Positions 16,485-24,950 of a stretch of DNA of 64,000 bases are shown piece by piece. Both the position numbers and the translations under genes were made by a program. The stretch comes from Streptomyces netropsis (GTDB taxonomy: Bacteria; Actinomycetota; Actinomycetes; Streptomycetales; Streptomycetaceae): the NCBI RefSeq assembly GCF_014203545.1, contig NZ_JACHJG010000011.1, forward strand, positions 186,001 to 250,000. Reading direction: 5' to 3'. Position 1 is the stretch's first letter. Each line of letters begins with the position of its first letter. Below the pieces are notes generated by a model. The model was not told the DNA's origin. It was given only the letters and a program-made list of their open reading frames with translations, and searched no databases.

Positions 16485-17633
16485 ATGCGCCGTTTCAAGC
16501 GCACACTGGCCGCCGTCGCGCTCGCCACGACGGTCGTCGCGGGCACGGCGGGCTGGGCCACCGGCAGCGAGCAGACCGCTGTCACCGGCCCGCCGACCGG
16601 TGCCGCCGCCTGGCGCGCGGACGACTTCCTGCACCGCCCGCTGCCCGACCCCGCGACCGCCGCCCCCGCCGACGTCGCCCGTTTCTTCGCCTCCCTGACC
16701 GAGGCGCGGCGCGCCGAACTGGCCGCCCGTCACCCGCTGGTCGTCGGAAACCTCGACGGCGCGCCCGTGGCGCTGCGGTACGCGGCCAACGCCCGGGCGA
16801 TCGCGGCCGAGCGCGCCGAGGAGCGCGCCCGGGCCGCCGACCCCGCACTCCCGGAGTACGAGCGGCTGCGCGCCGGGGAACTGGCCGACCGCTACGCGCG
16901 GCTCCTCGCCCCGGGCCGGCAGATCCTCGCCTTCGACCCGCGCGGCCGCGGCCAGCTCGCCGAGGTCTACGGCGACTGGACGGCGGCGAAGCGCACGGCG
17001 GTCGTCGTGCCGGGCTCGGACATCGACCTCGCCTCCTTCGACCGCACGCACGACCGGTACGGCGCCCCGGCCGGAATGGCCGCCGCGCTGCGGGCCGAGA
17101 TGACCCGCCAGGCGCCCGGCACCCCCACCGCCGTGATCGCCTGGGCCGGGTACACCACCCCCGTCGGCGTCGGACTCGACGCCGCCACCGGCCGTCTCGC
17201 GAAGGCGGGCGCGCCGCGCCTGGAACGTCTCCTCGGCGGGCTCGCGGCCCTCGGCTCCGCCGCGCCCGCGGTGTTCTGCCACAGCTACGGCTCGGTCGTC
17301 TGCGGCCTGGCCGCCCCCGACCTCGACCGCGCCGACGCGGCCGACCTCGTCGTCCTCGGCAGCCCCGGCGTCCGCGCCGACTCCGCCGCCGCCTTGCACA
17401 CGGGGGCCCGGGTCTGGGCGGTCCGCCGCGACAGCGGGGACTGGATCGGCAACATCCCCAACGTCCGGTTGCTGGGCCTCGGCCACGGGACCGACCCCAC
17501 CTCGGCGGAGTTCGGCGCCCGGGTCGTCTCCTCCGCCGGTGCCCACGGCCACTCGGGTTACTTCGCGCCGGGCACGCAGTCGCTGCGGAACTTCGCGAAG
17601 ATCGCCCTGGGCGCGTACGACACTGTCCGCTGA
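16485..17633 (+). CDS. Secreted alpha/beta-hydrolase (DUF1023-like)
   Basis: A 382-residue exported hydrolase. A Sec-type signal occupies residues 1 to about 30 (RRFKRTLAAVALATTVVAG). The C-terminal half carries the alpha/beta-hydrolase core: the strand TPTAVIAWAGYTTP, the nucleophile elbow FCHSYGSVVCG (Ser in H-S-Y-G), the acid region DLVVLGSPGV and a C-terminal His in AGAHGHSGYF. The N-terminal ~150 residues are Ala/Arg-rich helices, as usual in this family, which is abundant in Streptomyces and of unknown substrate. ATG 16485 has a strong GAGGGAGAG upstream. Confidence 0.87.
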   Translation: MRRFKRTLAAVALATTVVAGTAGWATGSEQTAVTGPPTGAAAWRADDFLHRPLPDPATAAPADVARFFASLTEARRAELAARHPLVVGNLDGAPVALRYAANARAIAAERAEERARAADPALPEYERLRAGELADRYARLLAPGRQILAFDPRGRGQLAEVYGDWTAAKRTAVVVPGSDIDLASFDRTHDRYGAPAGMAAALRAEMTRQAPGTPTAVIAWAGYTTPVGVGLDAATGRLAKAGAPRLERLLGGLAALGSAAPAVFCHSYGSVVCGLAAPDLDRADAADLVVLGSPGVRADSAAALHTGARVWAVRRDSGDWIGNIPNVRLLGLGHGTDPTSAEFGARVVSSAGAHGHSGYFAPGTQSLRNFAKIALGAYDTVR

Positions 17634-17715
17634 CCCTCGACGGAGGGCGGAGCGGCGGCGAGGACCGCGGCGGGCAGACCGGGGAAGCGGACGTCGAGGT
17701 CCGTTCCTTCGCGCG

Positions 17716-18477
17716 CTACCGCGTCGTGTAGCCGCCGTTGGCGAAGAGGGTCTGGCCGGTGATCCACCAGCCGTCGGTGGCCAGGAAGGTCACGATCGGT
17801 GCGATGTCCTCGATCTTGGTGAGCTGGTTGCCCATGGCCTGGGACTTGTGGAACCCGACGCGCTCGGGCGTCTCCTGGCCGTAGAAGAAGGGGGTGTCCA
17901 TCGGGCCGGGGGCGATGTTGTTCACGGAGATGCCGCGCGGGGCGAACTCCTTGGCCGCTGCCCGGGTGAAGTGCTCGACCGGGGCCTTGCAGCCCGCGTA
18001 GGTGGAATAGCCGTCGGTGAAGGCTGCCAGCAGCGAGGTGACGATGGTGATCACCTTGCCGTTGTCGTTGAGGTGCTTCCCCGCCTCGCGGATGAAGAAG
18101 TACGCGGCCTTGGCGTTCACGTCCGCCATCCGGTCGTACTCGGCCTCGGTCGTCTCCAGGATCGGCTTGCGCAGCACCATCCCGGAGGTGTTGACCGCCA
18201 CGTCGATCCCGCCGAACCGCTCCTTGGCGGTGGTGAACAGATCCTCCACGACATCGACCTTGGTCAGGTCGCCCTGGATCGTCTCCGCCTGACCGCCGGC
18301 CGCCTCCACCGCTTTCGCGGTCGCCACCGCGTCATCCTTGGTGCCGTCGGAGTGGTAGTGCACGACCACGTTCGCGCCCAGGTCGGCGACGGTGCGGCTG
18401 ATGAGGCCGCCCAGGTTCTTCGCCCCGGCGCCGACCAGGACGACCTTGCCCTTGAGGGACTGGTTGCTGCCGCTCAT
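17716..18477 (-). CDS. Short-chain dehydrogenase/reductase
   Basis: A 253-residue SDR with a slightly unusual nucleotide motif GAGAKNLGG, the acidic GDLTKVD, VAVNTSG in place of the usual NNAG, catalytic Ser in IVTSLLAAF and the active-site Y-A-G-C-K (YxxxK), ending with GQTLFANGGY. The start is ATG 18477 (AAAGG upstream). It is divergent from an ArsR-type regulator across a gap holding two exact mutually inverted palindromes, so it is probably repressed by that regulator. The substrate is unknown; this SDR-ArsR pairing is often linked to xenobiotic or antibiotic modification (inference). Confidence 0.88.
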   Translation of the reverse strand: MSGSNQSLKGKVVLVGAGAKNLGGLISRTVADLGANVVVHYHSDGTKDDAVATAKAVEAAGGQAETIQGDLTKVDVVEDLFTTAKERFGGIDVAVNTSGMVLRKPILETTEAEYDRMADVNAKAAYFFIREAGKHLNDNGKVITIVTSLLAAFTDGYSTYAGCKAPVEHFTRAAAKEFAPRGISVNNIAPGPMDTPFFYGQETPERVGFHKSQAMGNQLTKIEDIAPIVTFLATDGWWITGQTLFANGGYTTR

Positions 18478-18585
18478 GTCACTGCCTTTCTCGCGTGTCG
18501 CTCGAGGTCCGCGCGGGTGCGGGTCACGCCGACCAGCCTTGCCCAGAAGGGGGCCCTCCGCAGCTCGAGGCATGTCGACCGAGAT

Positions 18586-18631
18586 CGCGAAGAGTTCTTC
18601 GCGAAGGAATGTTTGCGAAGAACTCTTCGCG
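18586..18631. promoter_or_regulatory. Nested palindromic operators between SDR and ArsR genes
   Basis: Palindrome 1, CGCGAAGAGTTCTTCGCG (18586-18603), and palindrome 2, TGCGAAGAACTCTTCGCG (18614-18631), share GCGAAGA arms. Palindrome 2 is the reverse complement of palindrome 1 apart from the end base, so the whole block is itself an inverted repeat. The centres are 28 bp apart. This is the expected target of the adjacent winged-helix repressor, covering both divergent promoters. Confidence 0.85.
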
Positions 18632-18640
18632 GTCTAGGGT
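18613..18640 (+). promoter_or_regulatory. Leaderless promoter of the ArsR-type gene
   Basis: TTGCGA (18613-18618), a 16-bp spacer and TAGGGT (18635-18640), with the ATG 7 nt after the -10. Palindrome 2 fills the spacer, so a bound repressor would block RNA polymerase. Confidence 0.6.
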
Positions 18641-18647
18641 GGTCCGC

Positions 18648-19277
18648 ATGGCAGAACGAGAGCGGCCGGACGGCCCGCACCCCGAGACGCATGTGGTCCT
18701 GGACGCCAAGGGCCTGCGCGCCATGGCCCACCCGGTACGGGTGCAGTTGGTCGGACTGCTGCGGACGCACGGTCCGTCGACGGCCACCCGCCTCGCCGAA
18801 CGGCTGGGCCTGGGCTCGGGAGTGACCAGCTACCACCTGCGACAGCTCGGTACCGCCGGATTCGTCGAGGAGGACACCGACCGCGGCAACGCACGGGAAC
18901 GCTGGTGGCGGGCGGTGCACCAGGGCACCTGGCTGACCGACAAGGGCCTCGCCGACCGCGAACCCGAGGCCACGATGGCCTACATGCGCTCGGTGGCCGA
19001 CTCCCACGCACAACGCGCCCGGCTGGCCCTGGACGCAGTGGAGACCATGCCGCGCCCCTGGCGGGACAACCTCGACCTGAGCGACTGGTCCCTGCGGCTC
19101 ACCCCCGAGGAGGCCGCGAGTCTGGGGGAGGAGCTACGAGCCGTCGTCAACCGCTACCGCCGGGACAGGCCCGACGGGGGATCCGGTGCGCCGGTAGGCG
19201 CCGAACGCGTCGTGCTGATCACGCACCTCCTGCCGGAGCCGGACGCCGTCGCCGAACCGGAGGGGGAGACGCCGTGA
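18648..19277 (+). CDS. ArsR-type winged-helix transcriptional regulator
   Basis: A 209-residue regulator with an N-terminal winged helix (residues about 18-95: LRAMAHPVRVQLVGLLRTHG, then TATRLAERLGLGSGVTSYHL) and a helical C-terminal part. The HTH_20/ArsR-like fold lacks an obvious metal-binding Cys motif, so it probably senses a small molecule. The ATG lies 7 nt after a -10 hexamer (leaderless). The stop overlaps the next start as GTGA, so regulator and MFS pump are coupled. Autoregulation through the palindromes directly upstream is very likely. Confidence 0.88.
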   Translation: MAERERPDGPHPETHVVLDAKGLRAMAHPVRVQLVGLLRTHGPSTATRLAERLGLGSGVTSYHLRQLGTAGFVEEDTDRGNARERWWRAVHQGTWLTDKGLADREPEATMAYMRSVADSHAQRARLALDAVETMPRPWRDNLDLSDWSLRLTPEEAASLGEELRAVVNRYRRDRPDGGSGAPVGAERVVLITHLLPEPDAVAEPEGETP

Positions 19278-20674
19278 CGAAGGCAGCCCCGCCGGCGGGC
19301 GGCATAGCCGGTCGGCGCAGCCTCCGGCCGTTGGCCGCGGTGCTCGCCGCCACAGCCGTATCGCTCACCGGCACCCGGGTATCGGCCATCGCCCTGCCGT
19401 GGTTCGTGCTCGTCACCACCGGCAGCGCCACCCAGACCGGCCTCGTCGCCTTCTGCGAAATGACCCCGTACGTGGTCGTCAAGGCGCTCACCGGGCCGCT
19501 CGTCGACCGCGTCGGCCCCCGCGCCGTCTCCTGGACCACCGACTCCCTCAGCGCGATCGCCGCAGGCCTCGTCCCCCTGCTGTACGCCCTGGACCTGCTC
19601 CCCTTCTGGCTGCTGCTGGCCCTGGTCGCGGTCATCGGGGCGGTACGCGGCCCCGGCGACCTGGCCAAGGAGATCATGGTCCCGGAGGCGGCCGAACGCA
19701 GCGCGGTCCCCCTGGAGCGGGCCACCGGGATCTCCGGCGTGACCGAGCGGCTCGCCTCCACCGTCGGCCCGGCGGCGGGCGGCGCGCTGGTGGCTCTGCT
19801 CGGCCCACAAGCGGGCCTCGTCGTCAACGCCGCCTGCTTCGCCCTGGGTTCGGTGATCATCGGGCTGGCCCTGCCCCGCGGCATGGGACACGCCACCGAA
19901 GTCCCCGCCACGCCGGAAGGCGGGCAGGAGCCGGGCTACTGGCGGCGGTTCGGCGAGGGCTTCACGTTCCTGCGCGGTGAACCCCTGCTGCTCACCATCA
20001 TCGTCACGGTCGGCATCACCAACCTGCTCGACGCGGCCTTCATGACCGTGCTCGTACCGGTCTGGGCCAGGGAGTCCGGCGGCGGCCCCGCCGCGATCGG
20101 ACTGATCAGCAGTGTCGCCGGCGTCACCGCGGTCCTCGGCAGCCTCGTCGCGGCCGCCGTGGCCCATCGGCTCCGCCGCAGACTGGTGTTCTTCGCCGGC
20201 TTCCTGATCGTCGGCGCACCACGGTTCCTGGTCCTCGCCTCCGGCGCGCCGATGTGGGCGGTGCTGACGGTCTTCGCCGTCGGCGGCTTCGGCGGCGGAT
20301 TCCTCAACCCCATCCTCGGAGCGATCTCCTTCGAACGCGTACCGCGCCAACTGCTGGGCCGGGTCCGGGCGCTGGGCGACTCGCTGGCCTGGGCGGGCAT
20401 CCCCCTCGGCGGCCTGCTCGCCGGGGCGGCGGTGGCCTCGTTCGGCCTCGTACCCGTGCTCGTGGCGGGCGGCGCGGCGTACTTCCTCACCACCAACCTG
20501 GCCGGGCTGCGCCCCGAATGGCGGGAGATGGACCGGCTCCGCGGCCTCGGCCGCGCACCGGACGGGGCGGCCGGCGCGGCCGGCCCATCGTCATCGCCCC
20601 ATGCCGCCGGGCCGGTTCGACCGGATCCAGGAGTGGGGGAGCGCGAAAAGGAGATGCCGCACCCGGGGCCCTGA
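19274..20674 (+). CDS. MFS efflux transporter (macrolide-efflux-like)
   Basis: A 466-residue major facilitator protein of MFS_3 type, about 12 transmembrane segments, with the basic inter-repeat loops expected after TM2 (VDRVGPRAVSW) and TM8 (AHRLRRRLVFF). A cytoplasmic C-tail of about 50 residues is Gly/Pro/Ala-rich. The GTG start overlaps the ArsR stop. Regulator plus exporter beside a reductase suggests an inducible resistance or export unit; the substrate is unknown. Confidence 0.9.
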   Translation: MTKAAPPAGGIAGRRSLRPLAAVLAATAVSLTGTRVSAIALPWFVLVTTGSATQTGLVAFCEMTPYVVVKALTGPLVDRVGPRAVSWTTDSLSAIAAGLVPLLYALDLLPFWLLLALVAVIGAVRGPGDLAKEIMVPEAAERSAVPLERATGISGVTERLASTVGPAAGGALVALLGPQAGLVVNAACFALGSVIIGLALPRGMGHATEVPATPEGGQEPGYWRRFGEGFTFLRGEPLLLTIIVTVGITNLLDAAFMTVLVPVWARESGGGPAAIGLISSVAGVTAVLGSLVAAAVAHRLRRRLVFFAGFLIVGAPRFLVLASGAPMWAVLTVFAVGGFGGGFLNPILGAISFERVPRQLLGRVRALGDSLAWAGIPLGGLLAGAAVASFGLVPVLVAGGAAYFLTTNLAGLRPEWREMDRLRGLGRAPDGAAGAAGPSSSPHAAGPVRPDPGVGEREKEMPHPGP

Positions 20675-20728
20675 CGTAATGTGCGCTCCTGGACTGTGAC
20701 TCTTACCTCGTTACCTCGGGAGGGCTTG

Positions 20729-21361
20729 ATGATTCCGGAACTGGTCAGGACCTGGGTCGCCGGCTGGGCCGTGTCACGCGACACGCCCCCACCGGCCGAA
20801 CGGCCGTGGGGGCTCTACCTCGAGGTGGGCCACCCCGACCAAGTGGGACGCCACGTACTGCCCGATGCGGATGGGTTCTCGGTACGCGAGGCCGCGGCCT
20901 CGGTGACCGTGCCGCACACCTGGCTCAAAGTGCCCATGGAGCCCGAGGACGTCGGGCACTGGCTGCCCGAGGGCTGGGTGGTGGACAGGGACGAGGCGGG
21001 ATATCTGATGGCCGTGGACCTGCAGTCCACGGACCCGGTGGCCCCCGAGGGCTACTCCGCGTCCGTGGAGACCCGCGACAGCGTCGTCCACGTCGGGGTG
21101 TACGACGCCGCGGGCGCGTCCGTGGCCAAGGGGCAGATGGCCGTTCTCGGCCGGGCGGCGGTCGTCGACCGGGTCGGGACCGACGACGCTCACCGCCGCC
21201 GCGGCCTGGGCGCCTTCGTGATGCGCACCCTCGCCGACCACGCCGTCGCGCAGGGCGCGGTCCTCGGTGTGCTGGGCGCGACCCCCGAGGGGCGGTCGCT
21301 GTACGAGATGCTGGGCTGGAAGGTGCACGCCCCGCTGGCGGCCTGCATCTACAAGCCTTAG
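20729..21361 (+). CDS. GNAT-family N-acetyltransferase
   Basis: A 210-residue protein with a C-terminal GNAT core: DRVGTDDAHRRRGLGAFVMRTLADHAVAQG contains the acetyl-CoA loop RRRGLG, and YEMLGWKVHA closes the fold. The N-terminal about 100 residues are unusual for small GNATs and may hold a second, degenerate copy. GGGAGG lies at good spacing before ATG 20729. The substrate is unknown. It is convergent with the LysR gene, 31 bp away. Confidence 0.82.
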   Translation: MIPELVRTWVAGWAVSRDTPPPAERPWGLYLEVGHPDQVGRHVLPDADGFSVREAAASVTVPHTWLKVPMEPEDVGHWLPEGWVVDRDEAGYLMAVDLQSTDPVAPEGYSASVETRDSVVHVGVYDAAGASVAKGQMAVLGRAAVVDRVGTDDAHRRRGLGAFVMRTLADHAVAQGAVLGVLGATPEGRSLYEMLGWKVHAPLAACIYKP

Positions 21362-21392
21362 AAAGGCACAGCCCCGTACGGGTCCGGCGGAG

Positions 21393-22295
21393 CTACGGCA
21401 CCGACCGGACCAGCGCGGTCAGCAACGCCTCGACGTGCGGCCGGGGCCGGCTGCGATGCCGGGCGGCGGTGGCCACGCCGATGTAGCGCGCGGGTCGCGG
21501 CGGGTCGATGGGGATGACGGCGACACCGGTGACCGACGGGTCCAGGGCGATCCGCGGGATGAGGGAGACGCCGACACCGGCGGCCACCAGGGTCTGTGCG
21601 AAGAAGAAGTCGGTCGTGGCGGCCGAGACGCGCAACTCGGATCCGGCGAGTTCGGCATAGCGGTGCATGAAGGCCTGCGCTCTCATGCACCCCATCACCC
21701 AGCGCTCCTGCACGAGTTCGGCCAGGTCCAGGCTCGCCCGGTCGGCGAGACGGTGCCCCGCCGGCAGCACGGCCGACATCGGGTCGTCCATCAGGGGCAC
21801 CCAGTCCAGCCCGGACCGGTCACCGGGCCGGACCGGCAGCGGTCCGTCGAAGTGATAGGCGAGCGCGATGTCGGCCCGCCCCTCGCGCACCAGCGGCAGG
21901 CTGTGCTCCGGCTCCTTCTGCAGCACGGTCAGCTCCACCTCGGGGTGCTCGGCGACGAACCGGGTCAGCACCGGCGGCAGCAGCCGGTGGCCTCCGCTGG
22001 TGAACGTGGCCACGGTCAGCTTCGTACGTCCCGTCGCCAGCCGGTCGATCTGCTCGCGGGCGTGTGACAACTCGGCCGAGATCACCTCGGCGGCCTCGAC
22101 GAGGAGCCGCCCCGGCTCGGTCAGGGAAACACCCCGTGTACTGCGCTCTACGACTTGGGCGCCGAGTGTCCGTTCCAGCGCGGCGATCTGCTGGGAGACG
22201 GCGGACGGCGTGAGCAGCAGGGTGGCCGCGGCCTTGTTGAAACTGCCGCTCCGGGCGACCTCGCGGAGCGTACGGAGCCGCTGGACATCGATCAT
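21393..22295 (-). CDS. LysR-family transcriptional regulator
   Basis: A 300-residue LTTR. The N-terminal HTH (residues 1-60: VQRLRTLREVARSGSFNKAA, then SAVSQQIAALERTLG) is followed by a periplasmic-binding-like effector domain (LTVATFTSGGHRLLPPVLTRF, ADIALAYHF, GVSLIPRIAL). The start is ATG 22295 with GAAGGACG upstream. It is divergent from the epimerase gene across about 100 bp, the classic LTTR arrangement, so it probably controls the epimerase and the following aldo-keto reductase. Confidence 0.92.
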   Translation of the reverse strand: MIDVQRLRTLREVARSGSFNKAAATLLLTPSAVSQQIAALERTLGAQVVERSTRGVSLTEPGRLLVEAAEVISAELSHAREQIDRLATGRTKLTVATFTSGGHRLLPPVLTRFVAEHPEVELTVLQKEPEHSLPLVREGRADIALAYHFDGPLPVRPGDRSGLDWVPLMDDPMSAVLPAGHRLADRASLDLAELVQERWVMGCMRAQAFMHRYAELAGSELRVSAATTDFFFAQTLVAAGVGVSLIPRIALDPSVTGVAVIPIDPPRPARYIGVATAARHRSRPRPHVEALLTALVRSVP

Positions 22296-22398
22296 CAGTC
22301 GTCCTTCATACGGGTTAAGCAAGTCACCACTTCTGCTGATGATCGCATTCCGGCAGGCTCGTGCACACAGCGAGGCGAGCACTCCGGGAAGAGGACAC

Positions 22399-23331
22399 AT
22401 GAAGCGCGTGGGCGTCATCGGCGGCAGCCGCTACTTCGGCAGGCACGTGGTACTGCGGCTCCGTGACGCGGGGGTCCGGGTGACGGTCGTCAACCGTGGC
22501 TCGTCGCCCCCGCCACCCGGCGTCGACCACGTGATCGCCGACCGCGACGACGAGGCCGCTCTCGGCGCGGCGCTGGGGAACCGCACCTTCGACGCGGTCA
22601 TCGACCAGGTCTGCAACACACCCCGGCAGGCAGCCGTCGCCCGGCGCGTCTTCCACGACCGCACCCCGCGCTACGTCATGACCTCGACCATCGAGGTCTA
22701 CGACCCGGCCTCCTCCGGCCTCGTCCACCCGACACCGCCGGGCGGTGGATTCCCCGAGGAGACGATCGACACCACCCACCGGCTCGTCCACCCCGAACTG
22801 CCGTGGCACGAGGAGGCGTTCCGGAACCGGCACTACGGCGAGGGCAAGCGCCAGGCGGAAGCGGAGTTCGCGCGGGACCCGGCGTTCCCCTTCGTCGCCG
22901 TCCGGTCCGCACACGTCCTGGGCGGGGGCGACGCCGACTTCACCGGCCGGTTGCGCCACTACGTCGAGCGCGTCCGTACGGGCCGGCCCGTCGACATCCA
23001 CCGCGTGAACCACCCGTCCTCGTTCATCGGCGAGCACGAGATCGCGGACTTCCTGATCTGGGCGGCGGGCGCGGACTTCCTCGGCCCCGTCAACGCCCGC
23101 TCGCATGGTGAACTCGACGTGACCGACCTCTGCACGCACATCGCCGACCAGGGCACCCGCCCACCGGCCTACCGCACGGTCGAGCCGGGGTCCGAGGCGT
23201 CGCCGTTCGCCTTCGACCGCTACTACGGCATGGACAACTCCCGCGCCGAAAGGCTCGGTTTCCGCTTCTCGGACACAGCCGACTGGCTGCCGGGCGCCAT
23301 CGGCGAGCAGATCGCCGCGCTGAAGCGCTGA
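22399..23331 (+). CDS. NAD-dependent epimerase/dehydratase-family protein
   Basis: A 310-residue extended/atypical SDR: N-terminal Rossmann motif VGVIGGSRYFGRHVV (residues 4-18), mid-domain YVMTSTIEVYDP, and YGEGKRQAEAEF in the place of the active-site YxxxK (Y-G-E-G-K). It resembles nucleotide-sugar epimerases and plant-type NmrA/isoflavone-reductase-like proteins. GAAGAGGAC precedes ATG 22399. It probably shares a transcript with the aldo-keto reductase 85 bp downstream and is regulated by the divergent LysR. Confidence 0.85.
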   Translation: MKRVGVIGGSRYFGRHVVLRLRDAGVRVTVVNRGSSPPPPGVDHVIADRDDEAALGAALGNRTFDAVIDQVCNTPRQAAVARRVFHDRTPRYVMTSTIEVYDPASSGLVHPTPPGGGFPEETIDTTHRLVHPELPWHEEAFRNRHYGEGKRQAEAEFARDPAFPFVAVRSAHVLGGGDADFTGRLRHYVERVRTGRPVDIHRVNHPSSFIGEHEIADFLIWAAGADFLGPVNARSHGELDVTDLCTHIADQGTRPPAYRTVEPGSEASPFAFDRYYGMDNSRAERLGFRFSDTADWLPGAIGEQIAALKR

Positions 23332-23370
23332 AGCGGCTGCCCCGCTGTCGCGCTGAAGCGGCTGCCCCGC
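23326..23370 (+). repeat. 20-bp direct repeat at the 3' end of the epimerase gene
   Basis: CGCTGAAGCGGCTGCCCCGC occurs at 23326-23345 and again at 23351-23370 (25-bp period). The first copy overlaps the epimerase stop codon. It is probably a recent small tandem duplication. Confidence 0.8.
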
Positions 23371-23416
23371 ACCCCAACCCCACACCCCACCACCTCAGTA
23401 CAGAGAGGTTCCCGCC

Positions 23417-24337
23417 ATGCGCGCACGCCGCCTAGGTGATGTCCACGTCAGCGCGATCGGCCTCGGCGCCATGCCGCTGTCCGTCGAAGGCAGGCCCGAC
23501 GAGGACGCGGCCGTCGCCACGATCCACGCGGCCCTCGACGCCGGAGTCACCCTCATCGACACCGCCGACTCCTACCACTGGCACGCGGACGAAACCGGCC
23601 ACAACGAGTCGCTCGTCGCCCGCGCCCTGACCCGCTACGGCGGCGACACCGCATCGGTCCTGGTCGCCACCAAGGGCGGGCGCGGCAGACCCGGCGACGG
23701 TTCGTGGACCGTGACGGGCACGCCCGAACACCTCAAGAACGCCTGCGACGCCTCACGCCGACGCCTCGGCGTCGACACACTCGGCCTCTATCAGCTCCAC
23801 AAGCCCGACCCGCAGGTTCCGTGGGCCGAGTCGGTCGGTGCCCTCGCCGAACTCCTCGACGCGGGCAAGATCCGCGCGGCCGGCATCTCCAACGTCGACG
23901 CCGACCAGATCCGCGAGGCCCACGCCGTACTCGGCGGCCGCCTGGCATCCGTACAGAACCGCTTCTCCCCGGAGGTCCGCGACAGCGCCCCCGAGCTACG
24001 GCTGTGCGAGGAACTCGGGGTGGCGTTCCTGCCGTGGAGCCCGCTCGGAGGCATCTCCAGAAGCGTCCTGGAGGGCCCCGCGGCGGACGATCGACGTAGG
24101 GCGCACGGGGTGTACGAGCCGTTCCACGAGATCGCGCGTGATCACGGTGTGAGCCCGCAACGGGTCTGTCTCGCCTGGCTGTTGGCCCTGTCCCCGGCCG
24201 TCATCCCCATCCCGGGGGCGCGCCGTACGGCGTCGATCCGCGACTCCGCGGCCGCTGCCGACCTCGTCCTCAGCGCCGAGGAGATCGCCCGGCTGACGTC
24301 GGCGACGCCGTTCGACGAACGTCGGGTCACTCGCTGA
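23417..24337 (+). CDS. Aldo/keto reductase
   Basis: A 306-residue TIM-barrel aldo-keto reductase with the catalytic tetrad visible: Asp and Tyr in LIDTADSYHW, Lys in VATKGG and His in LYQLHKPD. The C-terminal NADPH site reads VIPIPGARRTASIRDSAAA. GAGAGG lies upstream of ATG 23417. It may be co-transcribed with the epimerase before it. The carbonyl substrate is unknown. A 9-bp hairpin terminator begins at its stop codon. Confidence 0.92.
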   Translation: MRARRLGDVHVSAIGLGAMPLSVEGRPDEDAAVATIHAALDAGVTLIDTADSYHWHADETGHNESLVARALTRYGGDTASVLVATKGGRGRPGDGSWTVTGTPEHLKNACDASRRRLGVDTLGLYQLHKPDPQVPWAESVGALAELLDAGKIRAAGISNVDADQIREAHAVLGGRLASVQNRFSPEVRDSAPELRLCEELGVAFLPWSPLGGISRSVLEGPAADDRRRAHGVYEPFHEIARDHGVSPQRVCLAWLLALSPAVIPIPGARRTASIRDSAAAADLVLSAEEIARLTSATPFDERRVTR

Positions 24338-24363
24338 CATCACCCCACCCACGCGGTGATGTC
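24336..24363 (+). terminator. Terminator hairpin after the aldo-keto reductase
   Basis: A perfect 9-bp stem GACATCACC / GGTGATGTC with a 10-nt loop overlaps the stop codon and lies just before the end of the converging VOC gene. Confidence 0.7.
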
Positions 24364-24374
24364 GGTAACTGATC

Positions 24375-24899
24375 TCAGTGGGGCGGGCGCTGTGGGGTGC
24401 TGGCCACTCCCGTCTCCCGGCCGCTGAGCGCGGCGTCCAGAGTCTCCTGGGCCGTGCGCATCGCCTCGGCGTACTTCGGCTCGGACATCCGTTGCCAGGC
24501 AAGGTCCGGTGCGACGTGCTCGACGTGGCTCATCACCCACCAAATGTTGCCGAACGGGTCCCGCACCCTGCCGCCGCGATCCCCCCAGGCACTGTCGGCG
24601 ACCTCGGTGATCACCTGCGCCCCGTGCGCAACAGCAGCGGTCATGGCGGCGTCCGCGTCCGCGACGTAGACCCGCAACAGCGAGGGCATCACCGGCCAGT
24701 CGGGCCGCCGGTCGAAGGCCAGCACGACCGTGTCACCGACCCGGATCTCACCATGGCCGATGGTGCCGTCCTCGACCGGCACCCGCGCAATCTCCTCGCC
24801 ACCGAACGCGGCGGTGATGAAGTCGAGCAGCGCGCCGGTGTCGTCGGTGACCACCCACGGTGCGACGCTGGTGTAACCCTCGGGTGCAGTGTGACTCAT
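24375..24899 (-). CDS. PhnB-like VOC-family protein
   Basis: A 174-residue VOC protein of the PhnB/YdeM type: VAPWVVTDDTGALLDFITAAFGG, then LLRVYVADADAAMTAAVAHG and a closing RVRDPFGNIWWVMSHVE. A helical C-terminal tail of about 40 residues (DLAWQRMSEPKYAEAM) is extra. The function is unknown; relatives are annotated as glyoxalase or 3-demethylubiquinone methyltransferase-like without proof. Confidence 0.85.
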   Translation of the reverse strand: MSHTAPEGYTSVAPWVVTDDTGALLDFITAAFGGEEIARVPVEDGTIGHGEIRVGDTVVLAFDRRPDWPVMPSLLRVYVADADAAMTAAVAHGAQVITEVADSAWGDRGGRVRDPFGNIWWVMSHVEHVAPDLAWQRMSEPKYAEAMRTAQETLDAALSGRETGVASTPQRPPH

Positions 24900-24950
24900 C
24901 GGTCTCGTCCCTCCGGTGATTCTTCGCGGTGGGACAACACTAGGGCGCGA

